From Mucidula mucida (taxonomy: Eukaryota; Basidiomycota; Agaricomycetes; Agaricales; Physalacriaceae): a stretch of DNA of 64,000 nucleotides. Location of the stretch: positions 124,001 through 188,000 of the forward strand of contig JADNYV010000001.1 of the NCBI GenBank assembly GCA_015501055.1, written 5' to 3'. Positions within the stretch are counted from its first letter, which is position 1, and each line of letters starts with the position of its first letter. The translations under genes were made by a program, and so were the position numbers. The notes under the pieces are model-generated. The model was not told where the DNA came from. It did not search any database and worked only from the letters and a program-made list of their open reading frames with translations. Below are positions 37,465 to 50,600 of the stretch, piece after piece.

Positions 37465-38543
37465 ATGTGGTATGCATGGATACCCCCATCTATCTGGCTA
37501 AGTTTCCTCGGTAATAATGCCATTATTCTCTTCTTAGGTGCGACAATTGTCTCCTTGTTCTTCCTTTGGTGAGAGTGCCCGTCTACCCATGCTGTACTGG
37601 ATTGGCTCATACTTCTTCAGAGGGGTGGTGCCATTGCTTGGGCTGTCTTTATTACAGTTAGTCCATAATCGTCCGCTTTACCGGAAAAAGCTTCCAACGA
37701 TCCTTTCCCCACGTCTAGTTGTACAGCATCGCAGGAGGTGTATTTCTTTTGATTGATGGTCAATATCTCTTCTTCGTATACCCTGAATGGTGAATTTCTT
37801 TTCTTGGGACTTTTACGTTCGTTGACCCGCGTCCAGGTTCATCTACGGTGGTATCGGCTTGGGTGTGGCCGCTGTCGCAGTCATAAATATGTTCGCGCTG
37901 TCCAATGTATGGGGAAAACTTCGGCGCCGCTTTTTAGCTCCTCATTAATATCCACCCTTCTGTTCTAGCGATCATACATTTGGACGAGGGTTTGTAAATT
38001 CCTTTGGCCGTTCATCATTGTCATAGCTTCGATACGAGCTATCCTGATGATCGTAGAACTTAACCGCGGGTGCGTCATCTTCCTCCACCCTCCTGGATCC
38101 CCACTCCAATCATTTTGTTTTTCGTTGCTCGCATGGCCGGTTGCTAATGTTCATTTCCGTCTGTAGAAAGGACAAGATTACCTGGGAGTGCAACAATGGC
38201 GGTCAGCTCTGGTCAGAGTCCGTCGCAAGTGGCTACGAGACCACTGCTGCATTTCCTTCAACATTCTGCTCCGCTGGTGCATCAAGTATCAGCACCGTGT
38301 TCATAGTATCGTTGCTCATCGATCTAGCATGCCAGGTTAGGCTCTTGAAGACCTATATCGAGATGTAACTGAAAGCGATCCTAGATGTACATGTTTTTTT
38401 TGAACTGGCGCTTCTCGAAACGACTCGAGCACTACTCCAATATGAAGGGGCCATTCATGGGAGGTAAGTATCTCGTCACCTACTAGCTGTGGCACTAGGA
38501 ACTGATGTCGGCTGTTACAATCTTAGGTTACTACAACGCATAG
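37465..38543 (+). CDS. Small four-TM membrane protein hidden in eight short exons
   Basis: No long open frame marks this gene, but eight exons (37465-37568, 37623-37656, 37719-37789, 37837-37906, 37969-38069, 38167-38336, 38386-38463, 38527-38543) splice to a protein of about 215 residues. Hydrophobic segments: AIILFLGATIVSLFFLW, WFIYGGIGLGVAAVAVINMF, FLWPFIIVIASIRAILMIV and ISTVFIVSLLIDLACQ. Between the last two lies a Cys-containing, probably extracellular loop (WECNNGGQLW, FCSAGA). The C-terminus reads FSKRLEHYSNMKGPFMGGYYNA. I recall similar uncharacterised agaricomycete proteins ending in an MKGPF..GYYNA motif. The frame breaks in exon 7 at a run of seven T (38395-38401); eight T would give MYMFFLNWRF. 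Function unknown. The start ATG could lie further upstream. Confidence 0.65.
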
Positions 38544-39845
38544 GCGTGGCAGTTCCCAAATATCTGCTTCATCTGATTTGTGTGTCCTCGTTCGCCGCTT
38601 TTTCTACTTTTTGGTCTTGGATATTGTCTTTATCATTAACGTCTAGTATCTATACTCACGAACCTTACGATATCCTAATGCATTATGACGACGGCATAGC
38701 CGTTCACGCTTACGACGTTACCATCCGCTGTATACCTTCTCATTGCTCTACATGTGTCGTTGACAGTAGTTTACTCTACAGTGATCTCAATATCGACTGG
38801 TTCGAGCACCCATATGGATAGATGAGTCTATCGCTATCAGTTTCAGCTCTGTAGTCCTTCATGGTCAATAAGCACTTGCAGCGTTCTCCTCAGCGGAACG
38901 CAGTGAATGTTAGAGAGCCTCGACATAAGCTAAACACTATTTCGAAACAATGAACGAACTGAACCCGAAGGAGAAGGCGAATTTGATACGGCTCATTCTT
39001 GTGAAATGAACGGTGTTGCAGGTTCGAATGAGAAAGTCTGGGCGATAGACAGTGTGGTTCATCAATGACAAGTACCAGACAGTGCCGGTTGTCAATGTGA
39101 CAAGCAATTCGGAAACCAAATCAATCTCGACAGTTGCTCGACAGCGTAGTCTCCGGGCTATAAAACTGAAAGGACGGAGTGTGTAGGGTCGGAGACCCGG
39201 ATCTTGCAATTGATTTTACGGAGGCAAATCGATGTCGGATCAGTGGCGAAGGCATAATTGGAGTAACTGCTACGACAATTGCGGATTCCGCTACGATGCC
39301 TTTCACCGAAGAGCGGTGTTGACACTGTAATTGTGAGCCCCAGGACGGGTCTAGGAAGGAAGAGATAGCGTGCTACGCTCATAAGCCCCGGGCCAGTGAC
39401 GCCGGGCTGGTCAGAGGGCAAGCTGGTTCGAATAGAAGACAGACCGAACCTGACGGGCATCAGTAAGATAAGTAAATAAAACTGTTATATTGCGGGGTAA
39501 ATAAATAAATAATTGAACACGTTTCGCTTGTTTCCCAAAATGAGAAGCCAGGGGCGCGGTAGATGCCAGGGCGCCAGTATTTATAGTAGCCAACCAATAG
39601 CCAACGGAAGTAAATCACCCTCCATCTCTTTCCTCCCTCTTCTCCTCAGCCAACGTTCTCCGCCCCTCCCCTCCCCGCTACATTTTCTCTGTAGTGTTGC
39701 CAGCAACATCTGATCACCGTTGTTGCACACTAATTGTGCGCTCACTTTCATCGTCGTTTGCTTCCGTTACTGCCTCTAACCTTGCGCCACAGTTGTTATA
39801 TTCTTTATTCGTCTTTATTTCCACGACTAGACACTTTTTTTCATC
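38544..39845. other. Intergenic region upstream of second bHLH gene
   Basis: About 1.3 kb without a supportable gene. Near 39570-39600 there is a TATTTATAG motif followed by an ACCAATAG (CCAAT-type) motif, and from about 39610 a pyrimidine-rich tract that continues to the start codon, typical of fungal promoters and 5' leaders. Confidence 0.4.
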
Positions 39846-40871
39846 ATGTCTTTCGAGCCCATGCTTGCGCGCTCTACGTCTTTCGGCGCCGACCAGACTT
39901 CTGTCACGGACAGCCCCTTCATGCCCATGTCCTCCACCATCGACGGCATGGAGTACCTCACGTATCCCCCTTCACCGTCACCCGCTTTTAACGGTGCCAT
40001 AAATGGTCAGTCAAAGTTCTCTACTGCCGCTGCTCGATCTAACGATCCAATCTGTCTAGGCTCGAATGACTTCGACATCATGGGCTCTGGTCAGATGGAC
40101 AACTACATGTACACTGCGTCGCCTTTCAGCAACACCGAGCCCCAGCCCTACATGCCCGAGAACGAGCTGAGCATCTCTCCCCGTGCGATGGTGTCGAACC
40201 TCAGCGACGGCGAGCGGTCGTCGGGAAGACGCAGTCGCAACTCCAACGGCTCCGCTGGCTCCCCTCCCTCCCTTCCTTATTCTGCGACCGTGCCAAGATC
40301 GGTCCGCTACGACCCTGTGCCCGCCTCCGCGCGCCGCAACTCGACCACCTCTCGCCGTGCTCAGCGGGCCAGGAGGAGGAGGAACAGCGACGAGTCTGAC
40401 GAGTACGATGAGGATGAGGAATACCATGGCTCAAACACTTCGGGTGGCCCCGTCGAGACGTACGTCGATTCATTTCCCTTATCACTGACTCATGATCTGA
40501 CTGACCCTCGATTATATAGGCGCCGCGAGTCCGTTCGCCAGCAACGCATTGAGTCTGAGCAGAAGCGACGGGACGAGCTTCGCAAGCACTACGACCTCCT
40601 CCGCGAAGTCCTCCCTGCCCAACAAGTGCGTCTCAGCAAGGTTGCCATTCTCGCCAAGGGTAAGCCTCTCGTAATTGATCTAGATTGAGTCCAAGCTGAT
40701 TGATACGCCTTTTCAGCTACCGAGTACATCAGGGAGCTTTCAATCGAGGGTAGGCAGACCAAGAACCTGGTCGACTCGATGAGCGCCGAGCTCGCGAAGA
40801 TGCGCCGCGTGCACGACTCGCTGGTTGCTCGTGCACTCGCCAACCCCGCGCTGCACTTGGGCGAGTACTAG
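39846..40871 (+). CDS. bHLH transcription factor, copy 2
   Basis: Four exons (39846-40005, 40060-40459, 40520-40659, 40717-40871) give 284 residues. The N-terminus is Ser/Pro/Met-rich (MSFEPMLARSTSFGADQ). SVRYDPVPASARRNSTTS then leads to a basic Arg cluster and an acidic patch (SDEYDEDEEYHG). The bHLH reads RRESVRQQRIESEQKRRDELRKHYDLLREVLP, then VRLSKVAILAKATEYIRELS and a short C-terminal helix ending LHLGEY. The order SVRY motif, basic/acidic linker, bHLH is shared with the gene at 31899, so the two are probably paralogues about 8 kb apart on the same strand. The glutamine runs and long Pro-rich tail of copy 1 are missing here. Confidence 0.88.
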
Positions 40872-42660
40872 GCGACTCGCGCCCATCACCAAAAAAGTGT
40901 CAGTTGTCAGACGAATATTCGGTGACACTGCTTTGATTATGAACGGACTATCTTCTATTATCTCTTATTTTATACGCATCGCATCTCCATCTCCCCTCAC
41001 TCTCTCCATGTTGAGGACGTGCGTTGACTGCCCTCCTCGCCGATGACTGGACTATGCGGATGGTCTTGCAGCTGCGCTGTGGTCCGACACCCCGGAGCTA
41101 GAATGTTGGCACGCGATGGTTTACTGGACGACGATGGACTTTTGTGTTGATGGCAGATGCTGTGGACGGCGACACCGACGCAAGACTCGAGGCAGCGCTT
41201 GAGGTGTTTATCCTTGCTCTCCACTCCGGTGTGACGAGCAGGGTGCGTGCTTCGCCTGTCCTCCCGTACTCTCTTGTTTTTTTCTCCGTCGACTCGTCCC
41301 GCTCTGCATCTCAACACATCTCACCCCCATCAGTGCGCTCGTAGGCGGGCCCTTAACTGTGGTTCCGGGCCTCGCGCACCGCCGATACACTGGCATCAAT
41401 TCCGTTTTCCTTTCCGCCGCCCAACCTCTACCTTGATCGTCTGCATACTCATTCACGGTGTCCGCTCACTACGGGCATTGGACCCCTTACCTCGCTTCCC
41501 CTCGACATGGATCCCGTCTCGCACGATATTTATCTCTTGATTTATGTCTCTTTCACCTTGTCCCAACGCCCGCATTATTGGCTCACCAATTCGCTCTGGC
41601 GAGAGAAACGCCTGATCAACGTTTCCCCCACCTCCCCCGCGGATTGTGCGCATTCCATTTTAACCGCCCTCTCTCCCCCTTCCACCCGTCTTTTCATGCA
41701 CTTGTATGGCTTCAATGACATCCGATCCCGCCTGTAAGCTCGCTCTGGACGAGCTCGCATCTCTGCTGGTCTGACAACGTAGATCGGTGGTGCGAAGGAA
41801 GCATAGCTTATTATGGCGGTCGATCGATGTGCCAGTTCACGTTCGACACACGGATCTGAGCGCGTGATGGTCGATTGATACTCGAGCGCGACTTTTTCCT
41901 TTTTCGAAGCGTGCCAGAGCCCAATCGGATTCTTTCTTCCTGTCTGTGGATTCCTTTTGTGCGTCTCCCGCTTAGTCGGTGATTGACGTCGAGGGGGGTC
42001 CATGGGCGGTTGAAGACGGAGATGTGTGGCAGCCAGCTCTGCCCTGTCTCTGGACAGAAACCGATATGCAGCGCCGCCTTGTGCGTGTGCAGCAGCAGCT
42101 CTTCGCGCCTTCGTTGGATTTTTTCACGCTCGCATCGATTTAATCACTATCGCTCTCCGTAACCGCCTCTTATGCTTCTATGTTCCCGTTCGCGCCTCGT
42201 GCTGTACAGTGCATATGTGGGACCATTTCCTCCAAAGTCTTCCTGTATACCTAGTCGTGTACGGTGACGGACTTTGTTCCACAATGCCAGCGCTTCCTCC
42301 TACCCTACCCTTATGTTACTCACCTCCTCCCTCCACGTTGACGACGACTGACTCTGGTTCATTGACGAGTCAATGAGACTGCATTGTGTAAATCTGTACA
42401 TGTACTTACCGTGTAGTTTACGATGTCTGTAGTTTACGAATCTGTATGATAAAACATTTGCCCATATCTGGCTTTGTGTGCTTTTGAACTGTGGTGTCGT
42501 TCTTATTCATGAACCTCGCAACTTTGAAACGGCCGTAGGCTATTTGACAGCGTTGTGATAACTGATGGCCGTGGGATGGGGTCGTGCGCTGGCAAGAAAT
42601 TATGGCGTCTGATTATGAACACGATGTAGTCGAATAAAGTTACAACACGTAACGACAGGT
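40872..42660. other. Intergenic region between convergent bHLH and LTV1 genes
   Basis: About 1.8 kb. Several open frames of 60-140 codons overlap on both strands (for example 41507-41737 + and 41575-42003 -), but none has recognisable motifs or good splice continuations. Probably 3' flanks and non-coding sequence. Confidence 0.4.
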
Positions 42661-44467
42661 TCAAAGTTTCCTCATGGCGACTTGACCGTCCTTCATCTTG
42701 GCCTGAACCTTGAACTCGCTGCCGAACTCTTCCTTTGTCGTTTTCTTCTGAGCTCGGCGCGTGGCACGCTCAAGCTTAACTGCGGCCTTGCGTGCCTTTT
42801 TAGATTCTGGAGATTCGTTCCGAGGTCTTGCGACGGTCTCTTGATGGCGATCTGGGGGGGTGTGGTTCATCAGGGAGTCACCGGAGGAAGCTGAATACAA
42901 TTACTTTGTGGCTCTTCCGGTATAACCGCTTGGGTAGGTTTGGCTCGTTTGGGGGGCTGTACCGCTACGACGGAAGGCAAGCCTGTTTTAGGATCCAAGA
43001 TGATTTGGGGGACCGCTCTGGGATTGCGAGCGCGGATGAGTCGAGGGTGGTTTTCTAGATTTGAATAGGTAGCTGCAAGGGGGAATGTCAGGGACATAAA
43101 TATCGACGAGCGTAAAACGACTTGCAAAGGATAGTTTCGCAATCCCATCGGTCCTTTTTATCCTCTTCGAATTCTGGGAAGAGGTCTTCCTCGGGTGTGT
43201 CCTCGTCACTGTAAAATTCCCGAACACGCTGATCCTGCCCCATAGCACTCCGCAGGGTCTCGAGCTTCTCAGCTCCGCTATCGCCTTGAAGTTTGGGTTT
43301 CATTTTTCGGCCGAGGATCTCGTAGTCGTTGAGGAATTCATCCATCATGGCTTCGAAGTCATCGCGACTGGTAATGAGCTCCGGGGCATCATCTTCATCA
43401 GAATCGGAATCGTCGGGGACGGAGGGGTGGTCGTCTTCATCGTCCTCATTGTATTGTTTGAGCATTACCTGTAGACGTCATGTAATTTAGTACTCGACGT
43501 GTCTTCGAATAGTGAAGCATCGAGTCGCACCTGATCAAAGCGTTCATCGAGGGTCTGCAATGCTTCATTTCGATACATGCTCGAGCTGCTCATAGAGTAA
43601 CCCGAAGCTTCACTGGATCCTTTGCGCCTCTTCTTTCCCTTGCCACCAATAACGGAGATATTTGGGAGACCGGAGACGGTGTCAGCTCCTTCGGATTCGT
43701 CCTCTCCAGAGTCACTTTTGGGTGCTGAGCCATGGGTCTGCTTGAAACGAGCGAACCGCGTCTCCCAGTTCGCCTCTTCGTCATTGGCGGTTTGGGCGTG
43801 TACTCCATCTAAGATCCCGTCCTCGTGAAAAGGAAATTCAACATCTTCATCGCTGGCTCTTTCTCCCTCTCCAACTAACTCTCCGAAGAAATCATCCTCG
43901 AGATCATCTTGGACAAAGGCATCGTCCTCCAGGGCTTCAAGGACCTGACGCAGATGGGGATCCATGTCTGGTTGGAAGCCCGATATACTGTCGGGCACGG
44001 CTTGCTGAGATTCATAGGTTCTCGGAAGCTCTGAAGAAGACGGGAGAGTGCCTTTGGGTAGATCGCGAAGACCAACAGTGACAGATTTTGATTTTTTTGA
44101 TATAGATGGGGCTTCAATGAGAACACTGTCCACGCCGTCTTCCTGGACACCGACAGGACGGAGATGTTGCATGTAATCGTATTCGGTATCATCATAGTAG
44201 ATGCCATACAGAGCGGCCTCGCCAGTAGTTGCTTCCTCTGCGACGTCCAGCATGGCCTCCAGCTCTGCGCGCGTTTTTCCCTACAGCCATGAATAAAGTG
44301 ATTATTTAATTATGCATTGCAGTAACCTTTTTGTCATTATCTCGTACGACGGGCTTGAGGACGTGTACAGTTGCATCTGGATCGTGGATAAGAGGATCCC
44401 TTTGAGATCGATGGACAAGCTGAAAGTGTTTTGCGCCTGGCTGGCGAAAGATGGACTTTGGAGGCAT
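42661..44467 (-). CDS. LTV1: 40S ribosome biogenesis factor Ltv1
   Basis: Cytoplasmic assembly factor that accompanies the pre-40S subunit with Enp1 and Rps3. The start MPPKSIFRQPGAKHFQLVHRS followed by DPLIHDPDATVHVLKPV is the hallmark of the family. Five or so exons follow: an acidic central part with LDVAEEATTGEAALYGIYYDDTEYDYMQHLR, then DDFFGELVGEG, ANWETRFARFKQTHGS, a Ser-rich region (YSMSSSSMYRNEALQTLDERFDQ), DDFEAMMDEFLNDYEILGRKM, LENHPRLIRAR and a Lys/Arg-rich helical C-terminus (ESKKARKAAVKLERATRRAQKK). The stop is TGA at 42661-42663. No frame breaks noted. Divergent from TAF2, with starts within about 200 bases. Confidence 0.93.
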
Positions 44468-44652
44468 GGCGGTAACAAGTTTTGTTGATGCCTGCTTAGT
44501 CATCAACCTCTCTTCCGCCCACACGTCCACCACCGACTCTAAACGGTCCATCTCAATCGCCTACAAACACTTCGCCGCCGCCGTCGACAACGACGACGAC
44601 ACAATTATTCAATCTGGCTGTCGTGCTCAGCTCATAGCGGAACAGCGGTCTC

Positions 44653-47600
44653 ATGGACAGTCGTCAACGCGAACTTTCCCGCAGGGGATTCTCCATATAC
44701 GTCCATTCTCCCCCCATTTCCGCGCCAGCCGTACTGACATTTAGTCTGGGTGATTACTAGTCACCAAAAGGTCGTCTTGGAAATTGACTTCTCGGGAAGA
44801 CTTTGGGTGCAGTAACCCTCAAACCGCCCTGCTCGACGCCGCTTACCATTTCGACCACAGGGATACACCGAAATCAGCATCATCCCAACCAGCACTGAGC
44901 TTAGGACCATATACCTTAATTCGAGGCATTGCAGTGCGTGTTTCGCTCGTGCTTCTGCGCTCTGCTCACAGCCTGCTCCTACAGCCGTTCAGTCAGTGCT
45001 CGTGGCCGGCCATGAAGCAGATTTCGTCTGCGCGGATCCGATAGCAAACATCACCATTGGATCGTCCCCTGAGGATGCCACAAACTCGCATTATCATCCA
45101 GAACTGAAGAGAAAGCTGTACTCGGCCTTTCAAGAGGGTGACGACGGAGAGTTGGCAATCGCGGTCCCCAAGGAAGTCTCGCTCAAATCCACCGCAAGTA
45201 CTACTTCGTTCTTGGCTGCATTGGGTGATGGTACGTCGCACTACGTTCAGCAGAGTCAGTGTTAACGCCAGACCAGCTTCAGTTGCGACTCCTGAACCGC
45301 AGACGCCGAGCATGTCTCAATCTCAGACTCAACAAGAGTTCAATACATTGGTGGTCAGGGTTCTATACAGCCTTAAAAATCCCATCGATGGTGTCGAATT
45401 CGTACTGCCCGACGATGTTCATCCTTATGTGCGGCTCTACGTCACTCGGCGCTTACTTGTCACTAACGCGTATTCTAGCGTGTACCTCATGCGTATACTA
45501 CACCATCTTCTCCAGACGCTGCGAGGTGTTGGGTTCCCTGTTTCGACAGCGTCAACGAAAAGTGCACCTGGGAATTCGAGTTTGTTGTACCCCGGTACTT
45601 GGAGGAAATAGACCAGACGCTAGATGAAGAACCTAACGACTTATCTCCAACCATCGTTGTTTGCAGTGGAGACCTTGTCGAACAGGTACGCCTCTAATGT
45701 GTTGATCTCAAGCACACGACTGACGTTCTTCAGGTGGCACATCCATACAATTCGCACAAGACGATCTTCACTTTCTCACAGACTTCTCTCACATCTGTCC
45801 AGCATATCGCATGGGCAGCTGGTCCATTCCACATCTTAACCATTCCGCCTGACAACTTGGCGGACGACACTTCATCGGCATCCTCGCAACCCACCATATA
45901 TGCATTTTGTCTTCCTGGACATGAATCATGGTTGGCCTCTTCAACAACGGCTCTTCGTCCGGCTATGACATTCTTCACTGCCGAATACGGCTCATATCCT
46001 TTTACATCGTACAAGGTCGTCTTTGTTGACGAGCTTCCTGTCCAGAGATTCGACGGTTCTACACTGTCGATCATGACAGTGGACATTTTACACGGCGAGG
46101 ATGCAATTGAACAGGCCATGGAGTCTCGACAAACTCTCAGTCATGCATTGGCGTGCCAATGGGCCGGCATCAACATTCAGCCCAAGGCATGGGCAGATAT
46201 ATGGCTGGTAAACGGTCTCGCGCTGTACATCACCGGGCTATTTCTTCGCAAACTATTCGGCAACAACGAATACCGATTTCGTCTCAAGAAAGACATGCAA
46301 CGTGTCCTGGAAAGAGACGGTGGTGCCATGCCACCGATCTGCCAACCTACGTTATACGAGCCGCCTGACGCGAGTATCCTGCCCTTTATCAACCTCAAAG
46401 CGCCGTTGGTTCTTCATATGCTCGACAGGAAGTTGGGCAAGTCCGGGACGTCGCTTGGTTTGAGTAGAGTGTTGCCGAAGGTGTTTTTGTCCGCCTTGAC
46501 GGGAGAGATGGTGAACAACGTACTGTCAACGCATTCGTTCTTGAGGACTTGTAGGAAAGTCAGTGGCGTGGATTTACGGACCTTTGCAGACCAGTGGATA
46601 TACGGAAGTGGTTGTCCAGCTTTCGGTGTTTCCGCCACATTTAACAGGAAGAAGATGGCGGTGGAAATCACCATGAGGCAGGAGAGTCCGGCATACAAGG
46701 CCCATGAACATAATGACGTCGCACGACTGTTGCACAAGCCCGTTCCATTCTTCGAGGTGCGTGGACTTTTCCACTGGCTGAACGTGAACTTGATAAAATG
46801 CATAGGGCACCATGACGATACGGATCCACGAAGCCGACGGCACGCCTTACGAGCATGTACTGGACATTCGTTCGCCTTTCAAACGTTACGAAGTCCCGTT
46901 CAACACGAAATATAAGCGTGTGCGGCGGAACACCAAGCGTTATATAGCTCGTCAGGCTGCTGCCCAAGCAGCCGCGGAGGGTGACACGGAGGCTGCTGAG
47001 GCGATGGGTATGGTTGACATGGGTTTCGGGTTGGAGATTTGGGAGAAAGAGAAGGAGCGAGAGAACTGGAAGGTGGCTGACTGGACAGAGGAAGAGGAAA
47101 GCGCGATGAGCGGTGCAACGTATGAGTGGATAAGAATGGACGCCGATTCGAGTGGATGGCCGCTATAAACTTCGAACAACCTGATTTCATGTGGGTTTCG
47201 CAGTTGCAGCGGGATCGGGACGTGGTAGCTCAACTCGAGGTATTTCCTGATTTGGTACCGTTTAGCACCTCCTGACACTCGTTGCAGGCCATTCACGCTT
47301 TATCGAAGCAGCCGACCGCCATTGTGTCTAGTACGCTGACGAAGACCGTTCTGGTCTCGAATTATCACTATCGCATCCGGTGCGAGGCTGCTAATGCCCT
47401 GGTCCAGGTAAGTTATGTATACGCTAATTTTAACATGGACTGATGGCTTCAGTGCGCTATTCGGAAATTGGATTTCCTCGGACTCTTCCATCTGTTCAAA
47501 TTATTCTTACGGTATTGCTACGAGCCCGAGGATCCTAATCAAGACCTGTTCAACCATACATATGTTCCCAAGTCAAATGATTTTTCGGATATATCGGAGT

Positions 47601-50600
47601 ATTTTGTTCGAAAGGTGGTTAACAAGCTGTCTCCACTCTGACAGTCTTTTTTGACACTCTTTCAGACCATTATAGATGCCATTTCGAAAATTCGCTTTGA
47701 AAATGGAAAGTCGCCGTCGGTGGTCCGCCAATTCTTGATTGACCAGCTGAAGTACAACGACAACACGGCCAATCCTGTGAGTCTTCACACATACTGTAGT
47801 TGTCGACGGATTTCAGTGACACTGCATCTCAGTATTCCGACGCGTTTTATATATGCGCAATCATATCGGCTGCAGCTTGTGCGACTGTGTCAACGGCTAC
47901 GCCAGAACGCGGAGAACTCCTTCCGCACGAAGTACGGTTAGAGCATACTGAAGAAGATGCAAAACTCGTCAAGGACATTGTCGGAGAAGTCGACCGCTAC
48001 GTCAGCATGGACAGGCTCATTCCCTCAATGCATAACATCGTGACGATCGCTTGTTTGGAGTTCTACCTCGTCATGGGCGTGGCTAATCTTATGCCGAATG
48101 TTCAGAACATCTTCTTCACGACGGCAAGGTTTGTTTCTTCCAGGCCTACATTCAAGATTGCATGAGACTTATGCGTTACAGATATGGCAATTATACGCCT
48201 GTACGAATTGCTGCGTTCGACGGATTGTTCCTTACCAAGTGGTATGCGCCTAGTATCATGCGATACGTTCTGGGTGTCATTGCCAATGACCCCTCCCGGG
48301 CTGTTCGGCGTCATGTTGCTCGAAATGCCTGCCATAGCTTGGCGCTTCTGGTTCAGATGGGAGAAATCAAAGCCAGCTCAAAAGACTCCGATTCGTTGCT
48401 GATCGAGGAGGATGGCTCGTTACCCGAGAAGTCCAAAGAATCCAAGAAGAACGAGCTCGATGCCATGATCAGGGCATTACGGAAGGAGCGTGAAGTAGGC
48501 AAGAACGAGGTTCTGAGAGAATTCATCATGGCTATTGCACTGTACGTTTCTTCTTCGGAGTTCTTCAATCATTAATTTCGTCTAGTGCTCCTGATGTTGA
48601 CTATCAAGTACGATGGGCGATTTTGAAGCTCGCCGACTTGCTCATCCGCCCGCTAAACGAAGAACCTCCCAAGTTCTCGTTACATTTACCACCCGCCACA
48701 CCGGTCATGGAGACCCCTCCCATCTTGCCCAAGGTTTCTATCAAGCCGCCGCGAAGACCAAGCGTTATATCGAATTCACCAGTCAAGAGTCCTTTGATTC
48801 CTGTGACTCTTCCGGCGAAAGTGAAGCTATTAAATGGTGCTTCAACTCGAGATACCGCTCCGAGGTCTTCTCCGGCGCCTACGATTCGTCTCTCGACGCC
48901 AGTACCGCCACCAAAGAAGGTTCACGAAGCTCCTGCGCCCAAAGCGAAGTTAAAGGCTCGTCCAGTGGTCGTCACCAAGCCACCACCGCCCAAGCCTCTC
49001 GCCTCGAAGCCCACTACTACCACCAAGGCCGCGCAGCCTGCGAAAGGTCAATCGGCTGGAATGACCCTCATGGATCTCAAGGCGTCGCGGAATGCTATAA
49101 AGAAAATCAGGAGTAACAAGCACGCCAAGTGGTTCCTGCAGCCTGTGGATCCTGTTCGGGACAGTGCGCCAAAGTTTGTACAGTCTGATGTTATATGTGG
49201 GCCATACTAAATCACTTTACAGCTATTTCGATATCATCAAGGATCCTATGGACCTCGGCACCATGTCTGCTCGTTTGGAGGCTGGAATGTACAAGGATCG
49301 GTTCGCTTTCCAAGCCGATTTCCGGTTGATGGTTGCGAACGCGAAACACTACAATTCGCCTGGAACACTCGTGCACAATGCGGCTATCTCTCTTGAAGTC
49401 TCCTTTGATAAACGTAGGTCGGTGACTCAACGCTAAAGTCTATACTCACGGTGTAACGCAGAATGGTCGATCATCAACAAAACGCTCGAAGCGTCGACCA
49501 AATCGCATGCAGCATTAGAAGCTTCTCCTCCTCGACCGCCCCCGCCTACTCCCCGTATCATTCCTCCTGTTCCTATACCCAAGTTTTCTCCACCACCAAC
49601 GCCCGCTCCTCAGATGCCACGTCCCATTATCAAGCTCACGATGAGTTCCTCGAAGGATAAACAGAAGGAGACAGCGAAGCAGAAAGATGTGCCCAAGCCA
49701 AGGGACGCGCCGAGGCAGAGGGATGCACCAAGACAGAGAGAAGCGCCAAAGCAGAAGGACACTCCAAAGCACAAGGATGCGCCGAAACAGAAGGATGCGC
49801 CGAAGAAGGATATCCCGAAACCGCGAAATTTGAAAGTCACTATCGCCGAACCTGCAGAACTTGATCCTCCTCCCCCACCGTATGTTGATGATGGATCTGC
49901 GGACATTCTGGAGGAGGTCATCGCGATCGAGCAGGAACAGAAGCAGCGCGTAACTCACGACAAACCTCTTACCAATGGTGCCTCTTCACACAAGAGGAAG
50001 GCCAAAGACTTGATTGGCGATGACGCATTGCTCGAGTTGGCTTCACCTGCAAAGAAGGAGAAACGTACTAGCGCCGCTCCTGTTCAGTCCGTCGCATCTT
50101 CCAGCAGACTCGTCTTGCATGCACCGACTCCCAAGGCTGCAGCTCCCAAGCCACGGCGGGAGAAAGAGAAAGCCAAGGCCGAGCCGAATGAAAGTCGGCC
50201 AGCGTCTGCGGTTCCTCGATCTTCGTTGAAGGGTAAAGAGAGGGAGGTACTTCACTCTCGTGAAGCCACTCCGTCTAGGGCGAAACAGGCTTCATCTGTT
50301 CCGATCAACGTCAAGAAGTGTCGCGAACTGATAAAGACACTGCAGAAGATACCGGAATGTGGTATATTCATGCAGCCTGTCGATCCCATTCGCGATGGGT
50401 GTCCAGAGTAAGTTGCTATATCTCTCAGCGCGTAATGTTCCTTGCTGAGTGTAATCTCTAGCTACCTCAAGGAAATCAAGCACCCAATGGACTTTGGCAC
50501 GATGCTGTCGAAGCTTGGGCGGGGAGACTACGCGACGATGGAGGACTTCAAGGCGGACTTTGACCTCACTATTCAGAATTGTTTCGCTTTCAATCCGATT

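Noticed and set aside
37511..37537. GT..AG segment of 27 bases in exon 1 of the tetraspan gene
   Set aside because: Too short for a fungal intron, and it reads through in frame as NNAIILFL within a hydrophobic segment.
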